From positions 1 to 6,591 of the forward strand of contig JANQGB010000061.1 of the NCBI GenBank assembly GCA_028277545.1: a stretch of DNA of 6,591 nt, written 5' to 3'. The notes beneath the pieces were generated by a model. It saw nothing but the letters and a program-made list of their open reading frames with translations, made no database searches and was not told the DNA's origin. Positions 1 to 5,752 of the stretch are shown here, one piece after another; the stretch's first letter is position 1, and every line of letters starts with the position of its first letter. A program made the translations under genes and the position numbers. The stretch is from Phycisphaerae bacterium (lineage in GTDB: Bacteria; Planctomycetota; Phycisphaerae; UBA1845).

Positions 1-304
1 CGGCCCCTCGGCCGGCGTGGCCATGCTGACCGCTCTGGTCTCACTGCTCACCGATTGCCCGGTTGATCCGGCCACCGGGATGACGGGCGAAATCACCCTC
101 CGCGGACGCGTGCTGCCGGTCGGCGGCATCAAGGAGAAGATACTGGCCGCCCACCGCGCCGGACTCACGCGCGTCATCCTGCCCGAACACAACATGCGCG
201 ACCTGGAAGACGTCCCCGAGGACATCCGCAAGCAGATCGACTTCGTTCCGGTCCGCACTATCGAGCAGGTCCTGCGAGCCGCCCTGAACGGGAAGGTTGA
301 GTAG
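1..304 (+). CDS. lon: ATP-dependent protease Lon, C-terminal end (5' partial)
   Basis: The frame is open from base 2 to the TAG at 302-304 and gives the last 100 residues of the serine-lysine protease domain of Lon, a cytosolic AAA+ protease that degrades damaged and regulatory proteins. The first residues read GPSAG, and the first base of the window fits the end of an Asp codon, so this is the (D)GPSAG motif with the catalytic serine at codon 8-10. The second catalytic motif, GGIKEK, with the lysine of the Ser-Lys dyad, lies at about 125-142, after the conserved stretch MTGEITLRGRVLPVGG. The distance from the serine to the C-terminus (about 97 residues) is normal for LonA, so the end is intact. 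The AAA+ and N-terminal domains lie outside the window. The GTG at 17 is an internal valine codon and not a start. No clear terminator follows. Confidence 0.96.
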   Translation, partial: GPSAGVAMLTALVSLLTDCPVDPATGMTGEITLRGRVLPVGGIKEKILAAHRAGLTRVILPEHNMRDLEDVPEDIRKQIDFVPVRTIEQVLRAALNGKVE

Positions 305-596
305 CACCACTGCGCAAACTCAACGCGCCTGCGTAAGGCCGGTATCCTGCCTGCATCGGCAGCGGGCTATTGCGGGCAAGAAGCCTGCGTAACGATCTAT
401 CTTGCGCTGTAGTAGTACCTGCCAACGGACGAACGAACGCGCCGCAAGATAACGGTGCGGGTCCGAGCGCATGGCAGGCGTGAACAGACTCTCCGGCAAT
501 CGTCACGGACTGACCCGGCAGCACGCACTGGACAACCGGTGTAATCGCCTCGAATTCGCGAGCGCGCAGCGGTCCATTAGCGAATACCCTATCAGC
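305..596. other. Non-coding gap between lon and the sigma factor gene
   Basis: About 290 bp hold no convincing gene. An in-frame ATG at 471 would extend the sigma factor by 42 residues, but that stretch is arginine-rich, matches nothing in the family and has no Shine-Dalgarno sequence, so I treat it as upstream DNA. Visible structure includes a short CTGCC/GGCAG hairpin (347-351/358-362) without a T tract, and a 9-bp inverted repeat, TATCTTGCG at 398-406 and CGCAAGATA at 443-451. There is also a small GAAC-GAAC tandem at 431-438. The sigma factor promoter should lie here, but I found no pair of boxes with correct spacing. Confidence 0.5.
398..451. repeat. 9-bp inverted repeat upstream of the sigma factor gene
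   Basis: TATCTTGCG (398-406) is perfectly complementary in reverse to CGCAAGATA (443-451), with 36 bp between the arms. The arms are 146-199 bp upstream of the chosen sigma factor start. The spacing is long for a terminator hairpin. It could be a leader stem, a pair of regulator half-sites, or chance. Confidence 0.3.
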
Positions 597-1241
597 ATGA
601 GTGATTTCCCGGCTCGACATAAAGGACGGATCCTGACGGGCGAATCCGCCGGCGGGTGCGAGCCGGCGCCGTCCACCGCGGATCGGCAATGGTGGACGGA
701 AACAGTGGAGACTTACGTGTCGCCCCTGTACAGATTCATTCGCGCCAGGGTACCCGCCGAGGCAGTTGATGATCTCGTCCAGGAGACCTTCGTTTCGGCT
801 GCCGGAAGCGTATCACGATTCGACGCTCACCTGGCGTCTGTGTGGACCTGGTTACTTGCCATAGCCCGGAAGAGAATTGCCGACTACTACCGGGCCAGTG
901 GTAGAGCTCCCCTGCTGCAAGCCCTTGCGGGCGGGCTGGGCTCCGATGTTGACAGCCTCGAAGAAGCGCTGGCATCCGGGATGCCTCTTCCGGATCAAGC
1001 ATGCGAGAACGAAGAACTCCGGCTTATTGTGCGGGCGGCTCTTGGCTCTCTGGAGCCACGCGATCAGGCTTGTCTGATCGCCAGGTACTACGAGGACCTT
1101 TCGTTGGCCGAAGTAGGGCGAGTGATGAACCTGCCCGCCTCGGCGGTGAACTCCATGCTGCACCGGGCCCGCTTGCGACTTCGCCGGGCGGTCGAAAGTC
1201 TGGTTGGGGGACAAGCTGACCTTGAGGAGCAGGTGACATGA
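597..1241 (+). CDS. RNA polymerase sigma factor, ECF subfamily
   Basis: This 214-residue protein has the two-domain layout of ECF (group IV sigma-70) factors, which direct RNA polymerase to a small regulon, usually in response to an envelope or stress signal. Region 2 spans about residues 32-100: the core-binding motif DDLVQETF is at 58-65, and the promoter-melting and -10 recognition helix, WTWLLAIARKRIADYYR, is at 83-99. A variable acidic linker runs from about 104 to 140. Region 4 follows at 149-200: LEPRDQACLIARYYEDLSLAEVG leads into the helix-turn-helix that reads the -35 box (SLAEVGRVMNLPASAVNSMLHRAR). The ATG at 597 is preferred over the in-frame ATG at 471 because the extra 42 residues look non-coding and the length then fits the family; neither start has a strong ribosome binding site. 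The stop overlaps the next gene's start (ATGA), which points to translational coupling with a probable anti-sigma factor. Its ECF subgroup cannot be given from sequence alone. Confidence 0.93.
   Translation: MSDFPARHKGRILTGESAGGCEPAPSTADRQWWTETVETYVSPLYRFIRARVPAEAVDDLVQETFVSAAGSVSRFDAHLASVWTWLLAIARKRIADYYRASGRAPLLQALAGGLGSDVDSLEEALASGMPLPDQACENEELRLIVRAALGSLEPRDQACLIARYYEDLSLAEVGRVMNLPASAVNSMLHRARLRLRRAVESLVGGQADLEEQVT
1224..1229 (+). promoter_or_regulatory. Ribosome binding site of the membrane protein gene
   Basis: GAGGAG lies 8 bases before the ATG at 1238, inside the last codons of the sigma factor gene. It fixes the downstream start and supports coupled translation of the two proteins. 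Confidence 0.75.
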
Positions 1242-2290
1242 TACATGACGAAGATGATCTGGACCGCCAGCTGGTCATGCTGGCGCAGGATGACAGCGAG
1301 CCTAGCGACATGCTGCGTGCCCGCACGCTGACCGCTTCGCTGGCAGCCTTGGAGCAGCCAGTGCAGACCGGTTCTCGGCCAGCTCTGCCGTCCGCTGCCC
1401 GCTCCATCGGCAGGCTCGCTCCCGATGCGCCGCCTGATCCGGCGGATACGACCCGGCGGGGAGCACGGCGGAACGCTGACCAACCAAGTTGGCGGCGGGC
1501 AGCCAGGAGCCTCGTGGTCATGACTCGGGGGCAGTCGTTGCGCTACGGTGCCGTCGCGGCCGTGGTGTGCGTGCTCATGCTGGGCGGCTTGGCCATCTGG
1601 CCCGGAGGCACTGATTCGGGAAGCAGTACCGTTCTATGGTGGACCGGGCCGCCAGCAGCGTGGGCGGGCGAACTTGATGCTGCACTGGGGGAGGCTATTG
1701 CGAGTGGAGTGACCTGCCGCCAGCACATGCTGATAGTCCATGCCGACGGATCGAGCCATGAGGCCCACACCAGCGCGACGTTCTACAGTTCGTCAGACGC
1801 CTTCCGTAGAGACATCTATGACGGGGATGTTCTACGTGAAACGCAATGGTACACCCCGGATGGAGAGGACACGATTCAGACCAGCGTGCGGTTTGACACC
1901 GGCAGCTTCACTGTACTCCGGCATTCGGGCAGCTACGGCCAGCAGAACCCCATGGAGAGATTGCGCTTCTACGTCCGCCTGCTGCCTAAGGCTGACCGGC
2001 AACTCGGCCCCGAGACAATCGCCGGACACGAGTGCGTGGGGTTCGAGGTCCGGGCGAGCCAGTACGGCAACAACCCTGACACCTGGATTGACCGGATCTG
2101 GTTCGACGCGAACACCAGACTCCCCGTCCGCCTGGAGCAGAGTGGCCGTCCGCTCACCGGAGACGATTCGGCAACGGTCACGACGATTTGCGACCAGTTC
2201 GACAGCGATGCGATACTGCCCGCCGACACTTTTGCCCGGACAATCCCCTCTGGTTTCATCGAAGCCGACGCTGACGACCTGGATGGATAG
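1238..2290 (+). CDS. Single-pass membrane protein with LolA/RseB-like outer domain; probable anti-sigma factor
   Basis: The 350-residue product starts inside the sigma factor stop codon (ATGA). Residues 1-100 are charged and proline-rich and have no transmembrane segment; they should face the cytoplasm, where an anti-sigma region would bind the sigma factor. One hydrophobic helix (about 104-121, YGAVAAVVCVLMLGGLAIW), preceded by arginines, spans the membrane with the C-terminus outside. Residues 135-335 form a beta-rich outer region ending in GPETIAGHECVGFEV (257-271), then WIDRIWFDANTRLPVRLE (283-300). The pattern 'tIaG..~gF.V...iW.D..TrLPvR.E' is typical of LolA/RseB-type lipid-binding or sensor folds and of planctomycetal proteins encoded beside ECF factors. 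What is seen: overlap, topology and this motif. Inference: anti-sigma role. The N-terminus lacks the HxxxCxxC zinc motif of ZAS anti-sigma factors, so binding would use another module. It could also be only a sensor or an envelope protein of the regulon. Confidence 0.75.
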   Translation: MIHDEDDLDRQLVMLAQDDSEPSDMLRARTLTASLAALEQPVQTGSRPALPSAARSIGRLAPDAPPDPADTTRRGARRNADQPSWRRAARSLVVMTRGQSLRYGAVAAVVCVLMLGGLAIWPGGTDSGSSTVLWWTGPPAAWAGELDAALGEAIASGVTCRQHMLIVHADGSSHEAHTSATFYSSSDAFRRDIYDGDVLRETQWYTPDGEDTIQTSVRFDTGSFTVLRHSGSYGQQNPMERLRFYVRLLPKADRQLGPETIAGHECVGFEVRASQYGNNPDTWIDRIWFDANTRLPVRLEQSGRPLTGDDSATVTTICDQFDSDAILPADTFARTIPSGFIEADADDLDG

Positions 2291-2446
2291 GCGGGGCGGC
2301 GCCCGAGCTGGAGCGGGACGGGACTGGTCCGATTCCTCGGCAGATGTCTGACCTACATCCTTTTTGCGGCCCCGTCTCTCGGGACGGTGTACAAACCGGT
2401 GACTACGGTCGAGAATGGGATTCGTCGTAGCGGAGCGCCGAACCGC

Positions 2447-2451
2447 GAGGA
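2447..2451 (+). promoter_or_regulatory. Ribosome binding site of the zinc-ribbon protein gene
   Basis: GAGGA ends 6 bases before the ATG at 2458 and supports that start over the ATG at 2415, which is in another frame. Confidence 0.6.
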
Positions 2452-2457
2452 CGCGCC

Positions 2458-3663
2458 ATGATCCGATGGACACCCACCGTCTTCTTGACACTACTGGTGC
2501 TCGCGGTCACCGCCCTCTGGAAAGAGAGCTACCGGACACGCCGCCCACCGGCAGAGACTCCCGCGTGGCGGTTCCCCGTAGAGCCTGTCCGTTGCAGGCG
2601 ACAGCCTCCCGCCGCCTTGCGAACCGTGCACTCAACAGAGAACGACACAAGCATACTTGTCGGCACAGACCAGGGGTGGTTGCACCTCGCGTACCAGACA
2701 CCACTCGACCCTTCAAAAGCCCAGCCCACAGGATCGGAATCACCGCCTTGGGTCGTGCAGTGGGCTCGTTACTTGGTGCCCTCGACCCTTCCTGACGGAG
2801 GGTGGCCGGCCGCAGGGCCGCAGAGTAGCGGGCCGCAGAGCGCAGTGCCAGTGGGTTGGCATGGCCGCGCTCGGGCCGTGGCGGCACCCCCGCCATCCCG
2901 GGTGTTCCGCGTCATCTCCATTCCCTTCTGGGTCCTTCTCGCGGCAACACTCCTGCCCGCAATCCCCGTGCTCATCCGTGGTCCGCTCCGCTGGCGCTAC
3001 CGCTGCCACATGGGCCACTGCCCACGGTGTGGATACGACCTGTCCAGCCTGCCCGACGCCCGCTGCCCCGAGTGTGGCAGACGCTTCGACCCGTCTCGCC
3101 AGCAGAATCACCGCGCGCGCTGGATCCGCGGTGCCGCCAATGCCAACGAGCGCCTGCGCCGATACGACGCCTCTCGCTGGCGCCGCATAGCTGTGGTGCT
3201 GTGTCTTGTCACCGCGATCGGCGCCGCGCTGACATGGTTGCTGGGTGCATGGCGCTTCACGTATCGGACAACGGCGTTTAGCGGATACGTCGCGCGGGGG
3301 CACGCGATCCTGATCTTCTACCCCATCGAACTCCCGACTTTGCCAGTCGATCCCATTGCACGAAGGGCGCCTCGAAGACAGGCTGGTCCGCCGGCGAGTT
3401 CGAGGGTCTCAATACCATCTGGCGCCCCTATCCCCTGCTCAACGAAGACACGCTCTACCTACCGGCCTGGTCCACGCTGCTGGCGTCGGCGCTACTCTGG
3501 GCGGCAGTCTACCGCCCGTTCTACCGGTTCCGCTGGCGAGGCCTGCGCAAAGGGATTTAGGACGGGGACGGGCGCCTGTCCCGTTGGCCGGGCATCACTA
3601 ACTGGACCTGTCCTGCCTTGGCCGAGAGCGTATGATCCGCCAGGGAGTCTACCGCCTGTATGA
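2458..3663 (+). CDS. Zinc-ribbon multi-pass membrane protein, frameshifted near its C-terminus
   Basis: The frame gives 401 residues as read, but only about the first 300 look genuine. In order: a membrane helix (about 6-21); a soluble region with a WLHLAYQTP strand (74-82) and a low-complexity stretch containing GPQS twice (11-bp direct repeat, 2815-2825 and 2830-2840); a second helix, IPFWVLLAATLLPAIPVLI (155-173); a zinc ribbon with cysteines 188, 191, 203 and 206 (CPRCGYDLSSLPDARCPECG); and a third helix (about 243-263). After about residue 300 the frame turns into arginine/serine/proline-rich sequence without family character, while another frame continues with a plausible ending to a TAG at 3558-3560. 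Restoring one missing base between about 3340 and 3380 gives a 367-residue protein. I see no classical slippery heptamer, so a real mutation or an assembly error is likelier than programmed frameshifting. CGYDL zinc ribbons next to membrane helices are common in Phycisphaerae; their function is unknown. The gene follows the anti-sigma candidate by 167 bp and could be its target or simply a neighbour. Confidence 0.7.
   Translation: MIRWTPTVFLTLLVLAVTALWKESYRTRRPPAETPAWRFPVEPVRCRRQPPAALRTVHSTENDTSILVGTDQGWLHLAYQTPLDPSKAQPTGSESPPWVVQWARYLVPSTLPDGGWPAAGPQSSGPQSAVPVGWHGRARAVAAPPPSRVFRVISIPFWVLLAATLLPAIPVLIRGPLRWRYRCHMGHCPRCGYDLSSLPDARCPECGRRFDPSRQQNHRARWIRGAANANERLRRYDASRWRRIAVVLCLVTAIGAALTWLLGAWRFTYRTTAFSGYVARGHAILIFYPIELPTLPVDPIARRAPRRQAGPPASSRVSIPSGAPIPCSTKTRSTYRPGPRCWRRRYSGRQSTARSTGSAGEACAKGFRTGTGACPVGRASLTGPVLPWPRAYDPPGSLPPV
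3366..3560 (+). other. Out-of-frame natural C-terminus of the zinc-ribbon protein
   Basis: In the frame of the TAG at 3558-3560 the sequence reads GASKTGWSAGEFEGLNTIWR, then PYPLLNEDTLYLPAWSTLLA and SALLWAAVYRPFYRFRWRGLRKGI. It has a final membrane helix (WSTLLASALLWAAVY) followed by a basic cytoplasmic tail, and codons rich in G/C at the third position like the rest of the gene. This frame has no start or ribosome binding site of its own here, so it is best read as the tail of the gene that begins at 2458, displaced by one base (one base missing, or two extra). Confidence 0.75.
3565..3582 (+). terminator. GC-rich hairpin after the zinc-ribbon gene (possible terminator or dispersed palindrome)
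   Basis: GGGACGG (3565-3571) pairs with CCTGTCCC minus its first base (3576-3582) around a GCGC loop, giving a 7-bp stem with one G-U pair. It starts five bases after the natural stop at 3560. No T tract follows, so it is not a standard intrinsic terminator. It may stabilise the transcript end or be one copy of a dispersed palindrome. Confidence 0.3.
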
Positions 3664-3710
3664 ACACGCGCCGTAGCTCTATTGTATGCTCGGACGTTCG
3701 CTGACCACTC

Positions 3711-4460
3711 TCAAGACGCTTCAGGACGATTTTCGAAACGTTGCAGATTGTCTCGCACTCTCCCAATCATGCTGTCCGGGAAGCAGAACTCGGGACTCGC
3801 CTCTGCACACCTCTCTGCTTCCTGAAGCCATTCTCGCACGGCCCTGGCAAGGGTGACCCGATCAAATAGCCTGAGGTCCGCGTGGTCTGCGCTAACCAGC
3901 TTCGCTTCGTACCACTCTGCGCACGTAACACGCGATGAGTCCAAAACCGCGATGCCAGATAAGTCGTCCGATCGCCCCACGGCATGAAACGCATGTCGCC
4001 GTAACTGATCGCGTATTCGGGTGAGATTGACCTGCCAGTCATGCCAAACGCCCTTCTTGTCATTCTCCTTGCGCCCGCCCTTGTCGGTCTTCGAGAAGAC
4101 AAAGTTCAGCAGCGAGATTAGCTCCTTCCGAGTCAGATGCTTGTTGAACGGAATCGCTTTGCCAAAGCCGGGACTCAGCACATCCTTGCCGAATTCTCGT
4201 CGCAGATAACGAATAGTGTTCGAGTCGTAGGCCCCGTCCAGCCTCAGGACTTGCGTACCATCCCTCAGCCTGCATCGGGCGACGTAGTCGCCGAAACAGG
4301 CAGCTGTCGCTATGGACTTGGTCAGATAGATGGCATCCCGAAACGTGCCCCACCGGCCCCACTTGGCAAAGTCGGGAGCGATGCGAAAGCCCTCGCACGC
4401 AATGCAGACGGCGGCTTCCGACGTCGTTCCGTGCCAGTAGTCCCGTTCACCGAGTTCCAT
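3711..4460 (-). CDS. Uncharacterised protein with ADP-ribosyltransferase-like N-terminal region
   Basis: The 249-residue reading starts at the ATG at 4460. The open frame continues to a GTG at 4559, but the extra 33 residues look non-coding, and neither start has a good ribosome binding site. Residues 8-75 resemble the core of the ADP-ribosyltransferase (PARP/toxin-like) fold: YWHGTT with His10; a short helix then EGFRI (23-27); KWGRWGTFRDAIYLT with Tyr45; then an Ala-rich helix, ATAACFGDYVARCRL, and VLRLD. This matches the H...Y order of the H-Y-E NAD-binding triad. The third residue is not certain; GIAVLDSSRVTCAEWYE (169-185) is the likely last strand region and offers E182 or E185. Residues 100-160 are charged and helical. 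No signal peptide or membrane segment is visible. Composition is about 50-60% GC in lines I counted, below the neighbouring genes, which suggests later acquisition. No immunity or antitoxin gene is evident. The fold is an inference from motif pattern and the target is unknown. Confidence 0.6.
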   Translation of the reverse strand: MELGERDYWHGTTSEAAVCIACEGFRIAPDFAKWGRWGTFRDAIYLTKSIATAACFGDYVARCRLRDGTQVLRLDGAYDSNTIRYLRREFGKDVLSPGFGKAIPFNKHLTRKELISLLNFVFSKTDKGGRKENDKKGVWHDWQVNLTRIRDQLRRHAFHAVGRSDDLSGIAVLDSSRVTCAEWYEAKLVSADHADLRLFDRVTLARAVREWLQEAERCAEASPEFCFPDSMIGRVRDNLQRFENRPEAS

Positions 4461-4504
4461 AGTCGTGGGCCTGGTCGACCAGTTCGACTGCGCAGCGACA
4501 CCGT

Positions 4505-4522
4505 CAGGATTCGAACAGGATT
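4505..4522. repeat. Tandem 7-bp direct repeat CAGGATT-N4-CAGGATT
   Basis: CAGGATT occurs at 4505-4511 and again at 4516-4522, a period of 11 bp, close to one helical turn. It lies 45-62 bp upstream of the chosen start (4460) of the reverse-strand ADP-ribosyltransferase-like gene, a place where an operator could sit. No function is shown by sequence alone. Confidence 0.25.
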
Positions 4523-4591
4523 GGGCCTGCGGATCGCCGCCCGTCCTGCAGCATAGCACGATTGTGCCGCTGAGTCGCCGTGTGTGCCGGG

Positions 4592-4993
4592 CTACCTGGA
4601 GGTGGCTCCCGCTTCCGCCACGACGTGATCGTCCTCGACCGTGCTGCCCGAGACGCCTATCGCCCCTATGATCTCACCCGCAGCGTCTCTGATGGGCACT
4701 CCGCCCGGGAACGTGATCAGGCCGTCGTTGGAGTGCTCGATGTTGTACAGCGCTCCGCCCGGCTGCGAGAGGTTGCCGATCTCGCCCGTGTTCATGTCGA
4801 AAAATCGTGCCGTGCGGGCCTTCTTGATGGCAATGTCGATCGAACCCAGCCAAGCCCCGTCCATGCGGGCAAAGGCCTTGAGATTGGCGCCGCCATCGAC
4901 CACGGCGATGTTCATTTTGACGCCCACCTCCTTGGACTTCTCGAGGGCGGCGTTCACTGCTGCTCTGGCTCGCTCCAGACTCAGTTCGTTCAT
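4592..4993 (-). CDS. GlcG/HbpS family protein (heme-binding-like)
   Basis: The 133-residue product matches the full length of the GlcG/HbpS (DUF336, PduO C-terminal-like) family. The N-terminal helix LERARAAVNAALEKSKEVGV leads to the strand MNIAVVDGGANLKAFARMDGA (27-47), then SIDIAIKKARTARFF (51-65), and the C-terminal signature ITFPGGVPIRDAAGEIIGAIGVSGSTVEDDHVVAEAG (93-129). Members are small soluble alpha/beta proteins; some bind heme or corrinoids, and others sit in glycolate or diol-utilisation operons with no proven activity. Here there is no metabolic operon around it, so the substrate cannot be inferred. There is no signal peptide, unlike exported HbpS. The start is supported by AAGGAG 8 bases upstream. 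The ADP-ribosyltransferase-like gene follows on the same strand after about 130 bp; co-transcription is possible but not shown. Confidence 0.92.
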   Translation of the reverse strand: MNELSLERARAAVNAALEKSKEVGVKMNIAVVDGGANLKAFARMDGAWLGSIDIAIKKARTARFFDMNTGEIGNLSQPGGALYNIEHSNDGLITFPGGVPIRDAAGEIIGAIGVSGSTVEDDHVVAEAGATSR

Positions 4994-5001
4994 ATCTTCA
5001 A

Positions 5002-5007
5002 CTCCTT
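5002..5007 (-). promoter_or_regulatory. Ribosome binding site of the GlcG/HbpS gene
   Basis: On the reverse strand AAGGAG stands 8 bases before the ATG at 4993. It is one of the strongest Shine-Dalgarno sequences in the window and fixes this start. Confidence 0.8.
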
Positions 5008-5514
5008 ATAATCCTCTTGTTGTGAACATACGCCGCGGGTGCCCGCCTGCGCACCACCACGGCGAGCAGGAGACCTACCGGTCGCCGATCCGGCCGCCAC
5101 GTCGATGGGACGACTGACCGGCCGGAGAGTGTAGCGGCGGCGCAACTGCGGAGCCAGCGGTAGATGGCCAAGCCCAGACGCATATTTGACCGGCCGCCGC
5201 CACCGCTGCTCAACGATTCAAGTGGACAACAGCGTGTCGGCGAAGAATGGACGGTTGGCGGCTAATCAGCGAGTTAGTCTCGGATCTTGAGGGCGGCATC
5301 ACTGGCAGCGAAAAATCTCGCCCGTCGGCCTCTTGCTTGTCCGGGTTGCAGATGTAGAATCACCTGTCTGATTCCGATACCCTGTCAAAGGGCTTGCCCT
5401 TGACTTGGGAATCGCGCCCCTGACTGAGGATCGACGCACCCGGCGTTCAGCAGGCCGGTTGAGGTTTTGAAGTCGGTCCAATCTGCCAGGAGCGTCTTCC
5501 CAGTAGTCGGTTTC
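5008..5514. other. Gene-poor region between the GlcG/HbpS gene and tRNA-Tyr
   Basis: About 500 bp hold no gene I can support. Open frames here are short, arginine-rich and without ribosome binding sites; the one running leftwards through 5299-5597 is partly the antisense of the tRNA. Visible items are a 10-bp direct repeat, TGACCGGCCG, at 5115-5124 and 5187-5196, a small hairpin AAGGG-CTTG-CCCTT at 5388-5401, and a sigma-70-like promoter candidate (see 5333-5360). The region should contain the promoters of both flanking divergent transcripts. Confidence 0.5.
5333..5360 (+). promoter_or_regulatory. Candidate sigma-70 promoter upstream of tRNA-Tyr
   Basis: TTGCTT (5333-5338) and TAGAAT (5355-5360) are separated by 16 bases, each with a good match to housekeeping -35 and -10 boxes. 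The tRNA starts about 155 bp downstream, which implies a long 5' leader to be removed by RNase P. No closer box pair was convincing. This is pattern matching only. Confidence 0.25.
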
Positions 5515-5596
5515 GGGGGTGTACCCAAGTGGCCAAAGGGGACGGGCTGTAAACCCGTTGGCAATGCCTTCCTAGGTTCGAATCCTAGCGCCCCCA
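5515..5596 (+). tRNA. tRNA-Tyr (anticodon GTA)
   Basis: The 82-nt sequence folds as a class II tRNA. The acceptor stem GGGGGTG (5515-5521) pairs with CGCCCCC (5589-5595) with one G-U pair, and A5596 is the discriminator. The D stem is CCC/GGG (5524-5526/5538-5540). The anticodon stem ACGGG/CCCGT encloses the loop CTGTAAA (5547-5553) with anticodon GTA at 5549-5551. A long variable arm, GGC-AAT-GCC, at 5560-5568 is as expected for bacterial tRNA-Tyr. The T stem CTAGG/CCTAG holds the loop TTCGAAT. The 3' CCA is not encoded and must be added after transcription. An intrinsic terminator follows 19 bp later, so this is the last or only gene of its transcript. Confidence 0.97.
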
Positions 5597-5615
5597 TATG
5601 ATGACCAAGTCAGGT

Positions 5616-5650
5616 GGCCGGACTGGAAAACCCAGTTCGGCCTTTTTTTT
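5616..5650 (+). terminator. Intrinsic terminator of tRNA-Tyr
   Basis: GGCCGGACTGG (5616-5626) pairs along all 11 bases with CCAGTTCGGCC (5632-5642), including one G-U pair, around the loop AAAAC, and eight Ts follow directly (5643-5650). This is a textbook rho-independent terminator and isolates the tRNA from metF. Confidence 0.95.
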
Positions 5651-5657
5651 CGGACCT

Positions 5658-5752
5658 GCCGATCTAAAATGCGGTGCCGCCCTGTGGAACTCCGGGGCAG
5701 CTTCGACCGATACACTCGCAGGGTGAACCACTGGCGGGCCGGACAGATCGGC
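5658..5752 (+). promoter_or_regulatory. metF leader with 8-bp long-range inverted repeat
   Basis: GCCGATCT (5658-5665) is the reverse complement of AGATCGGC (5745-5752), enclosing 79 bases that contain a weaker CCCTG/CGGGG stem. The second arm ends 37 bases before the metF ATG. A TAAAAT at 5665-5670 resembles a -10 box but has no good -35 partner. The layout could be a structured leader, but I recognise no consensus of SAM, SAH, cobalamin or THF riboswitches, and an 8-bp repeat may be chance. Confidence 0.25.

Noticed and set aside
431..463. ECF-type autoregulated promoter (GAAC ... GTC)
   Set aside because: GAAC is present at 431-438, but the nearest GTC (461) is 22 or more bases away, not the usual 16-17.
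471..596. N-terminal extension of the sigma factor from the ATG at 471
   Set aside because: The 42 extra residues are arginine-rich and unlike ECF factors, no Shine-Dalgarno is present, and the ATG at 597 gives the normal family length.
1024..1521. 165-residue reverse-strand open frame
   Set aside because: It is antisense to the end of the sigma factor and the start of its partner; serine/arginine-rich GC-frame shadow without motifs.
2372..2387. Hairpin CCGTC-TCTCGG-GACGG between the anti-sigma candidate and the zinc-ribbon gene
   Set aside because: The stem is only 5 bp with no T tract on either strand, too weak to call a terminator.
4506..4516. 11-nt AGGATTCGAAC shared with the reverse complement of the tRNA-Tyr T arm, possible attachment-site remnant
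   Set aside because: The copy is inverted relative to the tRNA, so it cannot be the second direct repeat of an integrated element. It lacks a matching T stem and acceptor end, and no integrase is visible.
4998..5213. 71-residue reverse-strand open frame upstream of the GlcG/HbpS gene
   Set aside because: It has no ribosome binding site, a low-complexity N-terminus and no recognisable family, and it overlaps the ribosome binding site of the real gene.
5299..5597. Reverse-strand open frames covering 5299-5597 (protein starting MGALGFEPRKALPTG)
   Set aside because: The first part is the antisense of tRNA-Tyr, a well-known source of spurious proteins of the 'GFEPR' type; the rest has no ribosome binding site or family character.
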